Assembly (NCBI GenBank): GCA_943327755.2
Contig: CALPYF020000045.1
Span: 1 to 32,136 of the forward strand
Direction of reading: 5' to 3'
Length of the DNA stretch: 32,136 nucleotides
DNA from: Deinococcus hopiensis KR-140
GTDB taxonomy: Bacteria > Deinococcota > Deinococci > Deinococcales > Deinococcaceae
Shown here: piece after piece, positions 1 to 9,161 of the stretch
Layout: each line of letters begins with the position of its first letter
How positions within the stretch are numbered: position 1 is the first letter of the stretch
Notes under the pieces: model-generated
What the model was told of the DNA's origin: nothing
Seen by the model: the letters and a program-made list of their open reading frames with translations, nothing else
Databases searched by the model: none
Position numbers and translations under genes: made by a program

Positions 1-243
1 ACCCGCGTCAAACCCGACCCCGAGCTCTACACCCTCGCCACCCACCAACTCGGCCTGCACCCCCACGAATGCCTCGCCGTCGAAGACAGCCTCAACGGCG
101 CCACCGCCGCCGCCGCCGCCGGACTCCACGTCGTCGTCGTGCCCAACGACGTCACCCGCACCCAGGCCTTCCTGCCCGAATGGGGACGCGTCGACGGGTA
201 CGAGGGGGGGCTGGAATCACTCCTGGCCACTGTTCGGGGGTGA
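1..243 (+). CDS. HAD-family hydrolase, C-terminal part (5' end outside window)
   Basis: The frame is open from the first base and stops at TGA 241-243, giving the last 80 residues. It contains a KPDP segment followed about 20 residues later by VEDSLNG. These are the motif III lysine and motif IV acidic pair of haloacid dehalogenase (HAD) phosphatases of the beta-phosphoglucomutase/phosphatase-like group; the following Ala-rich helix and the short strand after it fit the same fold. The nucleophile DxD motif I and the cap domain lie upstream of the window, so the substrate cannot be told. Proteins of this group dephosphorylate or isomerise small phosphorylated metabolites in the cytoplasm. No terminator of good quality is visible directly after the stop; the gene runs into a repeat-rich non-coding stretch. 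Confidence 0.85.
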   Translation, partial: TRVKPDPELYTLATHQLGLHPHECLAVEDSLNGATAAAAAGLHVVVVPNDVTRTQAFLPEWGRVDGYEGGLESLLATVRG

Positions 244-247
244 AGTC

Positions 248-803
248 GTGTGGCTGCGCCTGGCGGCGGGCTTCCCCACCCCCAAGCCCCCTACCCCAGG
301 GGGGCAGGGGGGGCAGTCGCTGCGCTCGGCAGGAGTTTTTACTCCTGTGGCGTGTGTGTGGTGGGCGGTGACGGGTCCGGCTTCGACGCCATCCTGCCGC
401 CCCCCTCGTAGGCCCGCGCGCTGCGCGCACGACGGCCGGTGGTGGTCTGCGTTCGGTGGCAGGGCAACCTGAAGCGATCTGCTGATCGACTTTGAAAAGC
501 CTGCTTCTGCTGAAGCCAAAAAAGTAGGACCTTCGGGCACGCATCAAGTTGGCTGGCCCCACAACCGTCGTGGCAGCCGAGCCCGTCGTGCGCGAAGCGC
601 GCGGGGCGCACGCGGCGATATCGGAGGAATGCAGACACATACGTGGCCGAACCCGCCAGTTACCCGCTGACCAAGCCAGAGAAATACCTGCCCAGTGCCA
701 ACGTAAACTCCCCCTGCCCCTCTGGGGTAGGGGGCTGGGGGGTGGGGCAGCCCGCCGCAGGCGCAGCCATTCCAACGGTGAGACCCGCCGCAGGCGCAGC
801 CCA
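248..803. repeat. Nested inverted-repeat region between the HAD gene and rtcB
   Basis: I see no credible gene between 244 and 818. The stretch holds two pairs of inverted arms. The outer pair is 248-316 and 709-770: the reverse complement of the right arm matches the left arm over about 60 bases with a few changes. The inner pair is 412-435 and 583-607, a GCCCGCGCG...CACGACGG block and its near-exact reverse complement. A third fragment, CCCGCCGCAGGCGCAGCC, occurs at 751-768 and again directly at 784-801. The outer arms contain CCCC/GGGG blocks that can fold on themselves. The arrangement looks like two copies of one dispersed intergenic repeat inserted head to head. Function is unknown. Confidence 0.7.
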
Positions 804-818
804 TCAACCGTCCGTCCG

Positions 819-2222
819 TCAGATGTCCTCACTCCCGGTGTCCATGCGCACCACGCGCGGCTGAAAGCTGGCGATGACGTTCACGAGGTCGTCCTGGCGG
901 GCGATGACGTCCTCGATGCGTTTGTACGCTTGGGGGGCTTCGTCGATGCCGCCGCCGATGAGGGTGACGCCGCGGGTGGTGAGGTACGCCTGGACGTCTT
1001 TCTTGTTGAGGGTGCTGGTGGCGGCTTTGCGGCCGAGCTGGCGGCCGGCGCCGTGGCTGGCGCTGCTCAGGGCGCCGGGGTGGCCGAGGCCGCGGATGAC
1101 GTAGCCGGGGTCGGCCATGCTGCCGGGGATGAGGCCGAGCTGGCCCTGGGCGGCGGGGGTGGCGCCTTTGCGGTGCACGATGAGTTCCTGATCGCCGACC
1201 TGTTGTTTCCAGGCGAGGTTGTGGCTGTTGCTGACCTGCGCGAGGGGCGTGACGTTCAGGGCGCGGGCGAGGCGGGTGTGGATGAGGTGGTGGTTGGCGA
1301 GGGCGTAGCGTCCGGCGAGGGTCATGGCCTGCCAGTACGCCTGTCCGTCTTCGTGGTCGAGGGGGAGCCAAGCGAGTTTTTTCGCTTCGGGGGCGAGGGT
1401 CGGGTGGTGGCGTTCGGCGAGCTCAGTGAAGTGTCCGGCGACCTGCGCGCCGAAGCCGCGGCTGCCGCTGTGGGAGAGGACGGCGAGGTACTCGCCGGGG
1501 TCCAGGCCGAGGTCGGCGGTGGGGAGGGTGAGGGTGCCGAATTCGACGAAGTGGTTGCCGCTGCCGCTGGTGCCGATCTGCGTGGCGGCCTTGTCGTAGA
1601 GGTGGCGGAGGATGGGCTGGTCCTGCCAGGTGCTCTCGTGCAGGACGTCATGGTCCTGGCGGTCGCGTTTCTCGAAGGCGACGCCCGCGCCGAAGCGCGT
1701 GTGCTTGAGCAGCAGGGTGGTGGCGTCGTCGGTGCGCAGCGCGCCGGGCTGGATGGGGAGGACGGACAGCATCATGGAGCAGCCGATGTCCACGCCGACG
1801 CCGTAGGGAATGACGGCGTTCTCGGTGGCGAGCACCCCGCCGATGGGGAGGCCGTAACCGACGTGCGCGTCGGGCATCAGGGCGCCGGCGCGGCTGACCG
1901 GCAGGCGCATGGCGACGTCCATCTGACGGTGCGCGCCGGGGTCGATCAGGTCCGCGCCCCAGGTGGGGTAGGGGAGGGGCTGGGCGCGCAGGTCGCTGCC
2001 CCGGCGGGCGTCGAGGACGGCCTGCTGCGCGAGGAGTTCGGCGGCCAGCGGGGCGTACACGCCGCCCGCGGCGTACGCGGCGGGGTTCTGCTGCACGGCG
2101 CGCAGTTCGCCCAGGATGTCGTCGCGGGTCAGTCCGGCGGTTTCGCGGGTGGTGGCGGCGGTCTGGGCGAGGGCAATGGATTTCTTTTCCAGGCCGAGTT
2201 TCACGAGGTGTTTGCCGTTCAT
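819..2222 (-). CDS. rtcB: RtcB-type RNA-splicing ligase
   Basis: 467 residues, the usual length for bacterial RtcB, which joins RNA 2',3'-cyclic phosphate (or 3'-phosphate) ends to 5'-OH ends using GTP and Mn2+. All hallmark motifs are present: GVDIGC (Asp145, Cys148), SGNHF (His224), HSGSRG (His251), NSHN (His334) and HRKGATPA, whose His350 is the expected guanylylated residue; GLGHPGALSSASHGAGR follows. I chose the start at 2222 (MNGKHLVKLG) because homology begins there and a purine-rich GAAAGAGAG lies just upstream; the open frame extends further but that part has no family similarity. No RtcA or archease gene is visible nearby. RtcB acts in tRNA splicing or repair; in bacteria it is mainly an RNA repair enzyme, plausible in a stress-resistant lineage. 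Confidence 0.96.
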   Translation of the reverse strand: MNGKHLVKLGLEKKSIALAQTAATTRETAGLTRDDILGELRAVQQNPAAYAAGGVYAPLAAELLAQQAVLDARRGSDLRAQPLPYPTWGADLIDPGAHRQMDVAMRLPVSRAGALMPDAHVGYGLPIGGVLATENAVIPYGVGVDIGCSMMLSVLPIQPGALRTDDATTLLLKHTRFGAGVAFEKRDRQDHDVLHESTWQDQPILRHLYDKAATQIGTSGSGNHFVEFGTLTLPTADLGLDPGEYLAVLSHSGSRGFGAQVAGHFTELAERHHPTLAPEAKKLAWLPLDHEDGQAYWQAMTLAGRYALANHHLIHTRLARALNVTPLAQVSNSHNLAWKQQVGDQELIVHRKGATPAAQGQLGLIPGSMADPGYVIRGLGHPGALSSASHGAGRQLGRKAATSTLNKKDVQAYLTTRGVTLIGGGIDEAPQAYKRIEDVIARQDDLVNVIASFQPRVVRMDTGSEDI

Positions 2223-2235
2223 GGGTGTCTCTCTT

Positions 2236-2367
2236 TCAGGTGGATGGGGAGGCGACGGCGCCTCGGGTGGTGGGGCCTCCGAAGTTGCGGGTTGTCCGGT
2301 CGCCGGGATCGCCGTCCGGGGCGTCGGAGATGCTGGGTGTGGTGCTGTCGGGTGTTCCTGCGGGCAT
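2236..2367 (-). CDS. Possible 43-residue leader ORF upstream of rtcB
   Basis: A short frame of 43 codons begins at ATG 2367, five bases after a perfect AGGAGG (2378-2373), the best Shine-Dalgarno sequence in this neighbourhood. It ends at 2236, 13 bases before the rtcB start. The peptide is rich in Pro, Thr, Ser, Asp and Gly and has no hydrophobic segment or recognisable domain, so it may be disordered. The strong ribosome site and close spacing suggest translational coupling with rtcB, or a regulatory upstream ORF. The low complexity means it could instead be a chance frame; only conservation in related genomes would settle this. Confidence 0.4.
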   Translation of the reverse strand: MPAGTPDSTTPSISDAPDGDPGDRTTRNFGGPTTRGAVASPST

Positions 2368-2455
2368 GGTCGCCTCCTTTCCCTGAATCGGGTCTGGGTG
2401 AGTGTGCCGCGCGGGTGGGGTGGCGGGCATCCGCGCAGTGGCGTAGGCCAGTTAG

Positions 2456-2587
2456 ACGGACTCCGATTGAATGGGCTGCAAAGCCCGCTCGATCCGAGCG
2501 AAGCGAGAAGGAGAGAAACGGGTTCCGGGCGTGGAGCTGGCAATCCGGTGAAGTTCCGGATTGTCGGCGAAACAAACGGCAGTCCGT
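2456..2587. repeat. Dispersed palindrome-ended repeat, copy 1
   Basis: About 132 bp between the rtcB leader region and the stop of the next gene. It begins ACGGACTCCG and ends CAGTCCGT, so the ends are short inverted repeats. Inside are a GATTGAATGGGC/GCCCGCTCGATC stem-loop (imperfect) and CAATCCGG-N7-CCGGATTG. It is about 85-90% identical by eye to 4747-4882 in the same orientation. The right end touches the TAA stop of the exported-protein gene ending at 2589. It looks like a small non-autonomous repeat of the kind described as small non-coding repeats in Deinococcus. Confidence 0.85.
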
Positions 2588-2588
2588 A

Positions 2589-3257
2589 TTACTCCAGCGG
2601 GGTCGGGTCGAAGTGGATCCGGTTGGGGATCAGCCGCCCGCCCTGCGCGCGGTACGTCAGGACGAGGCGGCCCGTGAATGCCCAGGCGCGCTGCACCTCG
2701 ACCAGCGCGGTCAACTGGCCGCCCTGCACGGTCCAGCGGACCTGATCGCCGATGCGGGCCGCCTCGGTGCGGGGCACGCCGGGCAGCGGGGGGAGTTTCA
2801 CGCTGCGGCCGGGCAGGGTCAGGCTGTTCGCCCCGAAGCGCACCTGCTGCCGCAGGTACGGGACGGGCGGCGTGACCGGCCACTCGCGCAGGTCCGGCAG
2901 GCTCAGCACGCGGGCGTCGTACACGGCCACGCCGGTCCCCTCGTCGGTCATGAGGGTCACGAGGACCTCGGGCCGGGCGTCGCCGGTCAGGTCGGTGACG
3001 CTCAGGCCGGGCCAGAAAGTCGGGTTGCTGATCGTCCGCCACGCCGGGAAGGTGCGCGTGGTGTCCCCGGCCGTGACGCGCAGACCGGTCAGCCAGCCCT
3101 GGCGGGCGGGCGCGGTCGTCTGCACGGTCACGGCCGGCCCCTCGTGCCGGGCGACCGTCGCCCCGGCGGGAATGCCGCCCGTGGGCGTGGGGACGGGCAC
3201 CTGCGCGGCGTGCGCAGTCAGGAGCGAGGCGGCCAGGGGCAGGTACAGGGGTCGCAT
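2589..3257 (-). CDS. Exported protein of unknown function with a VCBS-like segment
   Basis: 222 residues. The N-terminus (MRPLYLPLAASLLTAHAAQ) is a clear Sec signal peptide with a predicted cut after AHA. The mature part contains VTDLTGDARPEVLVTLMTD, which resembles the D-x-(T/N)-G-D-x-x-x-E/D calcium-loop pattern of VCBS/FG-GAP repeats. The start at 3257 is taken because the signal peptide begins there. The gene lies 25 bases after the stop of the next exported protein, which carries the same DVTGDGTPE-type element, so the two are probably related and co-transcribed with the CapA-like gene. The stop codon abuts repeat copy 1. I do not recognise a specific function. Confidence 0.8.
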   Translation of the reverse strand: MRPLYLPLAASLLTAHAAQVPVPTPTGGIPAGATVARHEGPAVTVQTTAPARQGWLTGLRVTAGDTTRTFPAWRTISNPTFWPGLSVTDLTGDARPEVLVTLMTDEGTGVAVYDARVLSLPDLREWPVTPPVPYLRQQVRFGANSLTLPGRSVKLPPLPGVPRTEAARIGDQVRWTVQGGQLTALVEVQRAWAFTGRLVLTYRAQGGRLIPNRIHFDPTPLE

Positions 3258-3282
3258 ACCCCATCATGTCGCTCCTGGCCGG

Positions 3283-3864
3283 TCAGCGGACGGCAGGACG
3301 GCCCAGCGTGTCGGGCTGCACCTCGCGCGCCAGGGTGGGGACGCGGCGGTCCAGGCGGAAGCCGAAGCCGGTCCAGTGCCACAGGCTCAGCGCGTGGGCG
3401 GGCGCGCCGGGCGCGGCGTAGGTGGTTTCCAGCGTGGCGAGCGTCCCGCCGGGCAGCACGGTCAGCGTCGCGACCGGCTGGAACAGGGCGCTGCCCACCC
3501 AGACCTCCCGGTACCGGCCGCCGCCCAGGGGGCGCAGCACGGCCACGTGACTGCTCCGGCCGCGCGCGTCGCGGTTCCCCTGGATGGGCGTGGGGCGCGT
3601 GGTCCACTGGGCGGTGCGCCAGTCCCGCCAGGTGCGCCAGACGGCCAGCACGCATTCGGGGGTGCCGTCGCCGGTCACGTCGGCCAGGACGCTGGCCCGC
3701 ACCTCCCAGTCCGGAGGCAGGGTCAGGGCAGGACAGGGCGGCGGGGCGCGCCGGGCGGGGCTGGGCGTCCACGCGCCCGCCGGGGTGAGGCTGCGCCAGG
3801 GCAGACTGCCGCCGCCCGCGAGCGCGCCGCCCAGCAGCAGGAGAAACAGGATCGGGCCTCTCAC
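3283..3864 (-). CDS. Exported protein of unknown function with a VCBS-like segment
   Basis: 193 residues if it starts at GTG 3864, which overlaps the stop of the upstream CapA-like gene in a GTGA junction, typical of translational coupling. A hydrophobic N-terminal stretch rich in Leu (residues 5-17) serves as a signal peptide or anchor. Residues around 60 read VLADVTGDGTPECVLAVW, the same D-x-T-G-D calcium-loop-like element seen in the next gene downstream, followed by a Trp- and Arg-rich part and a region of beta-strand pattern. The two downstream proteins may have arisen by duplication. Function is unknown; with the CapA-like protein it forms a three-gene unit of exported proteins. Confidence 0.75.
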   Translation of the reverse strand: MRGPILFLLLLGGALAGGGSLPWRSLTPAGAWTPSPARRAPPPCPALTLPPDWEVRASVLADVTGDGTPECVLAVWRTWRDWRTAQWTTRPTPIQGNRDARGRSSHVAVLRPLGGGRYREVWVGSALFQPVATLTVLPGGTLATLETTYAAPGAPAHALSLWHWTGFGFRLDRRVPTLAREVQPDTLGRPAVR

Positions 3865-4748
3865 CGAATCTCCGGGCAGGCGGGGAGGCCCAGCCGGGTC
3901 AGCGCCTGCGTCCGCTGCGCGCCGCTGGCGGGGGTCACGCGCCCCGCGCGGGTGCGGGTGGGGGCGGCGCAGGCGTGCCTCACGTCCGGCAGCGGCACGC
4001 GCACCACCGCGCCGAGTTGCGCCGACGGGAACGGCTGGTCGAACAGCAGGTTCCCCAGGCTGTACAGCACCAGCGCCGCGCCGCGCGGTCCGGTCAGGAC
4101 CTCGTGCCCCTGGAGGACGTGCGGGCCGCTCCCGGCGATCACGGTCGCCCCGGCCGCCACGAGCGCCCGCGCCTGCGTCCGCTGCCGGGCGGTGGTCAGG
4201 CCGTACTCCTCGCCCCAGTGGGCCAGGACGATCACGGCGTCCGCCTGCCGGGCTGACGCGCGCACCGCCGCCAGCGGCAGGAGAGCCGCGCCGTCGTCCA
4301 GCCACGCCAGCAGCGCGACCCGCTGCCCCCGCACCACGCGGACAACCGGGACAGCGGTCACGGGGGTCCGCCCGGCGCGGCGCAGCGTGCCCAGCGACTG
4401 CGCCTCCCCGGCCGGTCCGGCGTCCCGGCTGTGGTTGTTCACCACGCCCAGGTGCGTCAGGGGCCACAGGGCGGCCGCCGCGCCGGGGGGCGCGCGCAGG
4501 TCGAGGCCCGGCGTCCCCCGGGGCGCGTCGGTCAGGGGGGATTCCAGGTTCGCGGCGACCAGATCGGCGCGCAGCAGCGGCGCCACCGCCCGCAGCGTGG
4601 CGGGCCAGTCGGCGGCGTTCGCCTGCGCCACGCCCCGCGCGAGGCTCAGGTCACCGCCCAGCGCCAGCGTGACCGCGCCTGCGGGGGCCTCCCGCCCGCC
4701 CGAGGTGAGCAGCAGGCCCGCCAGCAGGGCGCAGAGGGGGCGCCTCAT
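3861..4748 (-). CDS. CapA-family metallophosphatase-like exported protein
   Basis: 295 residues with an N-terminal signal peptide (hydrophobic ALLAGLLLTSG). The order of motifs is that of the CapA/PgsA branch of calcineurin-like phosphatases: LGGDLSLARG near residue 30, ANLESPL near 66, VVNNHSRD near 102, LAHWGEEYG near 174, GSGPHVLQGHE near 205 and LYSLGNLLFD near 228. CapA-type proteins are linked to poly-gamma-glutamate capsule systems in Bacillus, but family members also occur without capsule genes, and no pgsB or pgsC is present here. It is somewhat shorter than typical members (about 350). It heads a unit with two small exported proteins. Its start codon overlaps the left end of repeat copy 2, so the repeat supplies the entire 5' flank of this gene. 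Confidence 0.88.
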   Translation of the reverse strand: MRRPLCALLAGLLLTSGGREAPAGAVTLALGGDLSLARGVAQANAADWPATLRAVAPLLRADLVAANLESPLTDAPRGTPGLDLRAPPGAAAALWPLTHLGVVNNHSRDAGPAGEAQSLGTLRRAGRTPVTAVPVVRVVRGQRVALLAWLDDGAALLPLAAVRASARQADAVIVLAHWGEEYGLTTARQRTQARALVAAGATVIAGSGPHVLQGHEVLTGPRGAALVLYSLGNLLFDQPFPSAQLGAVVRVPLPDVRHACAAPTRTRAGRVTPASGAQRTQALTRLGLPACPEIR

Positions 4749-4882
4749 ACGGACTCCGATTGAATGGGCTGCAAAGCCCGTTCAATCCGAGCGGATGCGA
4801 GTGGGAGAGAAACGGGTTCCGGGCGTGGAGCTGGCAATCCGGTGAAGTTCCGGATTGCTGGCGAAACAAACGGAATCCGTAT
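4747..4882. repeat. Dispersed palindrome-ended repeat, copy 2
   Basis: 136 bp filling exactly the gap between the DUF3160 gene stop (4882-4884) and the CapA-like start (4748). The ends are inverted repeats, ATACGGAcTCCGaTT and its counterpart AAcGGAaTCCGTAT. Two internal hairpins are clear: GATTGAATGGGC-TGCAAA-GCCCGTTCAATC (12-bp stem with one G-U) and GCAATCCGG-N7-CCGGATTGC (9-bp perfect). Same orientation as copy 1. The hairpins could terminate or attenuate transcription between the two minus-strand genes. Confidence 0.88.
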
Positions 4883-6912
4883 CACTTCACGAGCACGCCG
4901 TCCAGCCAGGGGTGCGCGGGCGGCACCCTGCCCTGGCGGAGCTGCGCGCGCCACGCCTCGTCCGTCAGGCGGCCCGAGGAGGGCACCGTGAACTCGTACT
5001 GCGAGTACACGCCGCCCCGCGCGACCTGCAGCCCGCCGCGTCCGTCGGGTACGACGGCGTACAGCTCGTGGATGAAGCCCGTCCCTTCCTCCAGGGCACT
5101 GTCCCCGGCGGTGGCGACGTCCGCGACGACGGCGGCCATGGCGTCCTCGTCGAACTGGCTGGCGTTCTCGCCGTCCTCGGGGTCGGCGCTGGCCATCTTC
5201 ATCTCCTCCAGCCACCCGCCGAAGTAGTGGATGCGGTCGTACTCGTCGCGGGTCAGGGGCGTGCCCGCCAGCTGCTTGGTCGTCGCGGCGCCCAGGAAGG
5301 CCAGCATGTCGCGCAGCGAATCCATGCTTTGCGCGGTGCGCTCCGACAGGACGCCCTGGTCTTTCAGGACGCGCCGCGTCAGGGCCTCCAGCGTCTGGAG
5401 GCGGGCCCACAGGGCCGGGTTGGGTTCCACGTAGCCGCGCGGGGGCTGCGGGGGTTCCCCGGCGCCCATCTCGGCCATGGTCTGCTTGGCGTACAGGATC
5501 GTGTCGTGGCGCAGTTCCGTCCAGGAGCCCAGCGCGGTCAGCATCTCCTTGCGGGTCCAGGCGGGCGTGCGCATGAAGGCCGGGTAGCGCGCGTCGCGCG
5601 GGTCGGGTTTCGCGAGGGCCTGCAGGGCGTACAGCCAGCCGGAGTACACGTTCGCGGTCCAGTCGCCCTGGTTCAGCGCGGCGAAGTTCGCGCGGAGCCT
5701 CGCCATGTTCGTCTCGTAGTTCGCGTACTTCGCCTGCCCGGTGCGGCGCAGTTCGTTCAGGGCGGCGTCGCTGCCCAGCACGGCCAGCAGGTCCAGGCCG
5801 CTGGGGAGCAGGCGTGGCTGCTCGTCCGTGCCGACCTCGCGGTACACGAGGCGCTGGAAGGCCGCGCCGTCCAGCGTGAAACGCTGCCCCATCAGCCGGA
5901 AGCCCAGCGTCTGCGCGTCGCGCACCTCGCGGCCCTCGCCGGGCTTGGCGACGACCACGGCGCTGTTCACCTGCGGGGGCGGCAGTTTCCGCAACTCGGC
6001 CTGGAAGGCCGCCAGGACGGCGGGGTCTGCCAGTCGGCGCACCTGTCCGCCCGCCGCTGCCCTGAGGGCCTGCGCGTACTGGCGGTAGTTCAGGTCGTCG
6101 CTGCGGCCCACGAGCAGCGCGGTCGGGTCGTAGATGCGCGCCCAGAGTTTCTGCGCCTCGGCGTTCGCGCCCATCAGCGACGTCAGCAGGCCCGCCACGC
6201 GCGTCTCGCTGGCCTTCTCCACCCGCAGGTTCATGCGGCCCAGCCACATCATGGTCCGGAAGTACCGTTTCAGTGCCTCACTCTTGGTGTAGTGCCCGCG
6301 CGGCACGTACTGCGAGTAGTCCTCCCGCAGCCCGCTGCCGCTGAAGATGGGGGAACCGGCGATGCCCTGATGCGCGTCGATCAGCTTCAGTTCCGCCGCC
6401 ACCAGGGCCGCGACCTCGGCAGGCGGGGTCACGGCCGGATCCGCCAGTTTCTGCGCGACGGCCAGATACGCCAGCGTCAGCCGGGCGTCGGCCTCCAGCG
6501 GCGTGCCCTTCAGGGCCGTCAGCTGCCGCCGCGAGTCCGCCACGAGCAGCGCGGTCAGGCGGCGCGCGGCGGGCGCCAGGGACTCGCGTTCCAGGTCGCG
6601 CAGCAGCTTGTCGAAGATCAGGTGGTACACGTGCAGCGTCGCGTCGGCCGTGACGAACACCGGCTGCTCCGCGTAGCGGGTGCTCTCGTACACGGCGTCG
6701 AACTGCCGCCACTGCGCGGGCGTGATCACGAAGCCGCTGCGGGACAGCGCCGAGCGCTGCGCGGCGTTCAGGCCGGGCAGGTCCAGGTCGGCGTTCCCGC
6801 TGACCAGTGGCGACTTCAGGGGCCCCAGGTTCACGGGGAGCGAGTACGGCGTGGGGGCGGCCAGGGCGCTGCCCAGCAGACTGACGGTCAGGACGCATGC
6901 AAGAGGACGCAT
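4882..6912 (-). CDS. DUF3160-family exported protein
   Basis: 676 residues with a Sec signal peptide (MRPLACVLTVSLLGSALAA, cut after ALA near residue 19). The body matches my recollection of the DUF3160 family: the early AAQRSALSRSGFVI segment, YESTRYAEQPVFVTADATLHVYHLIFDKLL near 75-105, a long helical middle with YGVG-like YSGWLYALQAL near 430, and the C-terminal HYFGGWLEEMKMASAD...ADVAT segment. Length is typical for the family. The biochemical role is unknown; the protein is expected outside the cytoplasmic membrane. A TATGAC box six bases before the ATG may be a -10 element giving a leaderless mRNA. Its stop codon abuts repeat copy 2. Confidence 0.88.
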   Translation of the reverse strand: MRPLACVLTVSLLGSALAAPTPYSLPVNLGPLKSPLVSGNADLDLPGLNAAQRSALSRSGFVITPAQWRQFDAVYESTRYAEQPVFVTADATLHVYHLIFDKLLRDLERESLAPAARRLTALLVADSRRQLTALKGTPLEADARLTLAYLAVAQKLADPAVTPPAEVAALVAAELKLIDAHQGIAGSPIFSGSGLREDYSQYVPRGHYTKSEALKRYFRTMMWLGRMNLRVEKASETRVAGLLTSLMGANAEAQKLWARIYDPTALLVGRSDDLNYRQYAQALRAAAGGQVRRLADPAVLAAFQAELRKLPPPQVNSAVVVAKPGEGREVRDAQTLGFRLMGQRFTLDGAAFQRLVYREVGTDEQPRLLPSGLDLLAVLGSDAALNELRRTGQAKYANYETNMARLRANFAALNQGDWTANVYSGWLYALQALAKPDPRDARYPAFMRTPAWTRKEMLTALGSWTELRHDTILYAKQTMAEMGAGEPPQPPRGYVEPNPALWARLQTLEALTRRVLKDQGVLSERTAQSMDSLRDMLAFLGAATTKQLAGTPLTRDEYDRIHYFGGWLEEMKMASADPEDGENASQFDEDAMAAVVADVATAGDSALEEGTGFIHELYAVVPDGRGGLQVARGGVYSQYEFTVPSSGRLTDEAWRAQLRQGRVPPAHPWLDGVLVK

Positions 6913-6944
6913 GCGGTCGTCATACCACGCCGCTGGGCGCCCGG

Positions 6945-8414
<1,470 letters not shown>

Positions 8415-8420
8415 GCCGGG

Positions 8421-8426
8421 ATCATA
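8421..8426 (-). promoter_or_regulatory. Candidate -10 box of the MurE-type gene, leaderless layout
   Basis: TATGAT on the minus strand lies six bases before the ATG at 8414 and no Shine-Dalgarno sequence fits between. This spacing would start the mRNA at or next to the start codon. It also supports 8414 rather than the frame extension further upstream. Confidence 0.6.
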
Positions 8427-8447
8427 GCGGGCCGCCACCTGAGCCCC

Positions 8448-9092
8448 TCAGCGTTGGCGGGTGTACAGGCCGCTGAACGTCACGTTCAGGCCGCCGCACG
8501 CGCCGTTGTCTGCCGCGACCAGCCACGGGCCGACCGGCCACAGGTTCAGCTCGCAGCCGTCTGCTGCGGTCTGCCACGTGCCGCCCTGGCGGGTCAGGGT
8601 CCCGTCCACCTCGCCCAGGTTCGCGCTGCCGCCGGGGGTGGGGTACAGCGCGTCCCCCTTCACCCGCCACGCGCCGGCAGCCGTCTTCGTGAGGGTCAGC
8701 GTGCCCGTTCCGGACTTCCAGGTGCCGCTCAGGGCGGCGCTGGCAGGCAGGTTCTGCACCTGCATGGTGTTCAGGTACCCGCCCGCGCCGGTCGGCACGC
8801 CGCCCCGCACGAAGTAGCTGCAGCGCCGACCGTTCACAGGGGGCCCCTGGAGAAGCAGATCACCCTTGACCACGTACGCCTTGCCCGGCTGGCCACTGGC
8901 GTCGGTGAACACGGCGCGGCTGGCCGACACGCGGGCGGCCCGCAGGTCGCCGGGGTTCAGGGTCAGCCAGTCGGCGCAGCCCAGCTGGGTCGCCGGGGCG
9001 GATGCGGGGGCTCCCTGGGCGTGGGCGAGCGGGGTGGGGGCGGCAGCGCCCAGCAGGGCCAGGGTCAGGACGGAACGGGACAGGGCAGGCAT
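8448..9092 (-). CDS. Exported protein of unknown function
   Basis: 214 residues from ATG 9092. The first 26 residues (MPALSRSVLTLALLGAAAPTPLAHAQ) form a standard signal peptide with an AHA cut site. The mature part has a short Ala/Pro-rich linker, then a beta-rich domain with four cysteines (in LGCADW, GRRCSYF, DGCEL, GACGG) that could form two disulfides outside the cytoplasm. I do not recognise the family. The longer open frame upstream of 9092 is rejected since the signal peptide starts here and a TACGCT box lies seven bases before this ATG. It stands alone between the MurE-type gene and the nucleoside kinases, all on the same strand. Confidence 0.78.
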   Translation of the reverse strand: MPALSRSVLTLALLGAAAPTPLAHAQGAPASAPATQLGCADWLTLNPGDLRAARVSASRAVFTDASGQPGKAYVVKGDLLLQGPPVNGRRCSYFVRGGVPTGAGGYLNTMQVQNLPASAALSGTWKSGTGTLTLTKTAAGAWRVKGDALYPTPGGSANLGEVDGTLTRQGGTWQTAADGCELNLWPVGPWLVAADNGACGGLNVTFSGLYTRQR

Positions 9093-9099
9093 CCCGGTC

Positions 9100-9105
9100 A
9101 GCGTA
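9100..9105 (-). promoter_or_regulatory. Candidate -10 box (TACGCT), leaderless layout
   Basis: TACGCT on the minus strand ends seven bases before ATG 9092 of the exported protein; no ribosome-binding site is visible in the gap. Confidence 0.5.
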
Positions 9106-9161
9106 TCGGGCAGCGGGACGGCACGCCGCCTCATCTGACCGGGCATCCGGTTGCGGGCCTG

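Noticed and set aside
2223..2543. In-frame N-terminal extension of rtcB by 107 codons.
   Set aside because: The extension is Pro/Arg-rich, passes through repeat copy 1 and has no family similarity; RtcB homology begins at 2222.
549..3788. A 1079-codon open frame on the plus strand and similar very long frames opposite most genes (for example 4855-7647, 6897-10154, 24217-26562).
   Set aside because: They are antisense to well-supported genes (rtcB, DUF3160, murE, sucA), have the Arg/Ala/Gly/Val-rich composition of GC-rich shadow frames, and show no domain.
4764..4991. Short plus-strand ORFs inside the two repeat copies (MGCKARSIR...).
   Set aside because: They are translations of the repeat itself and of the antisense of DUF3160; no ribosome site and no independent support.
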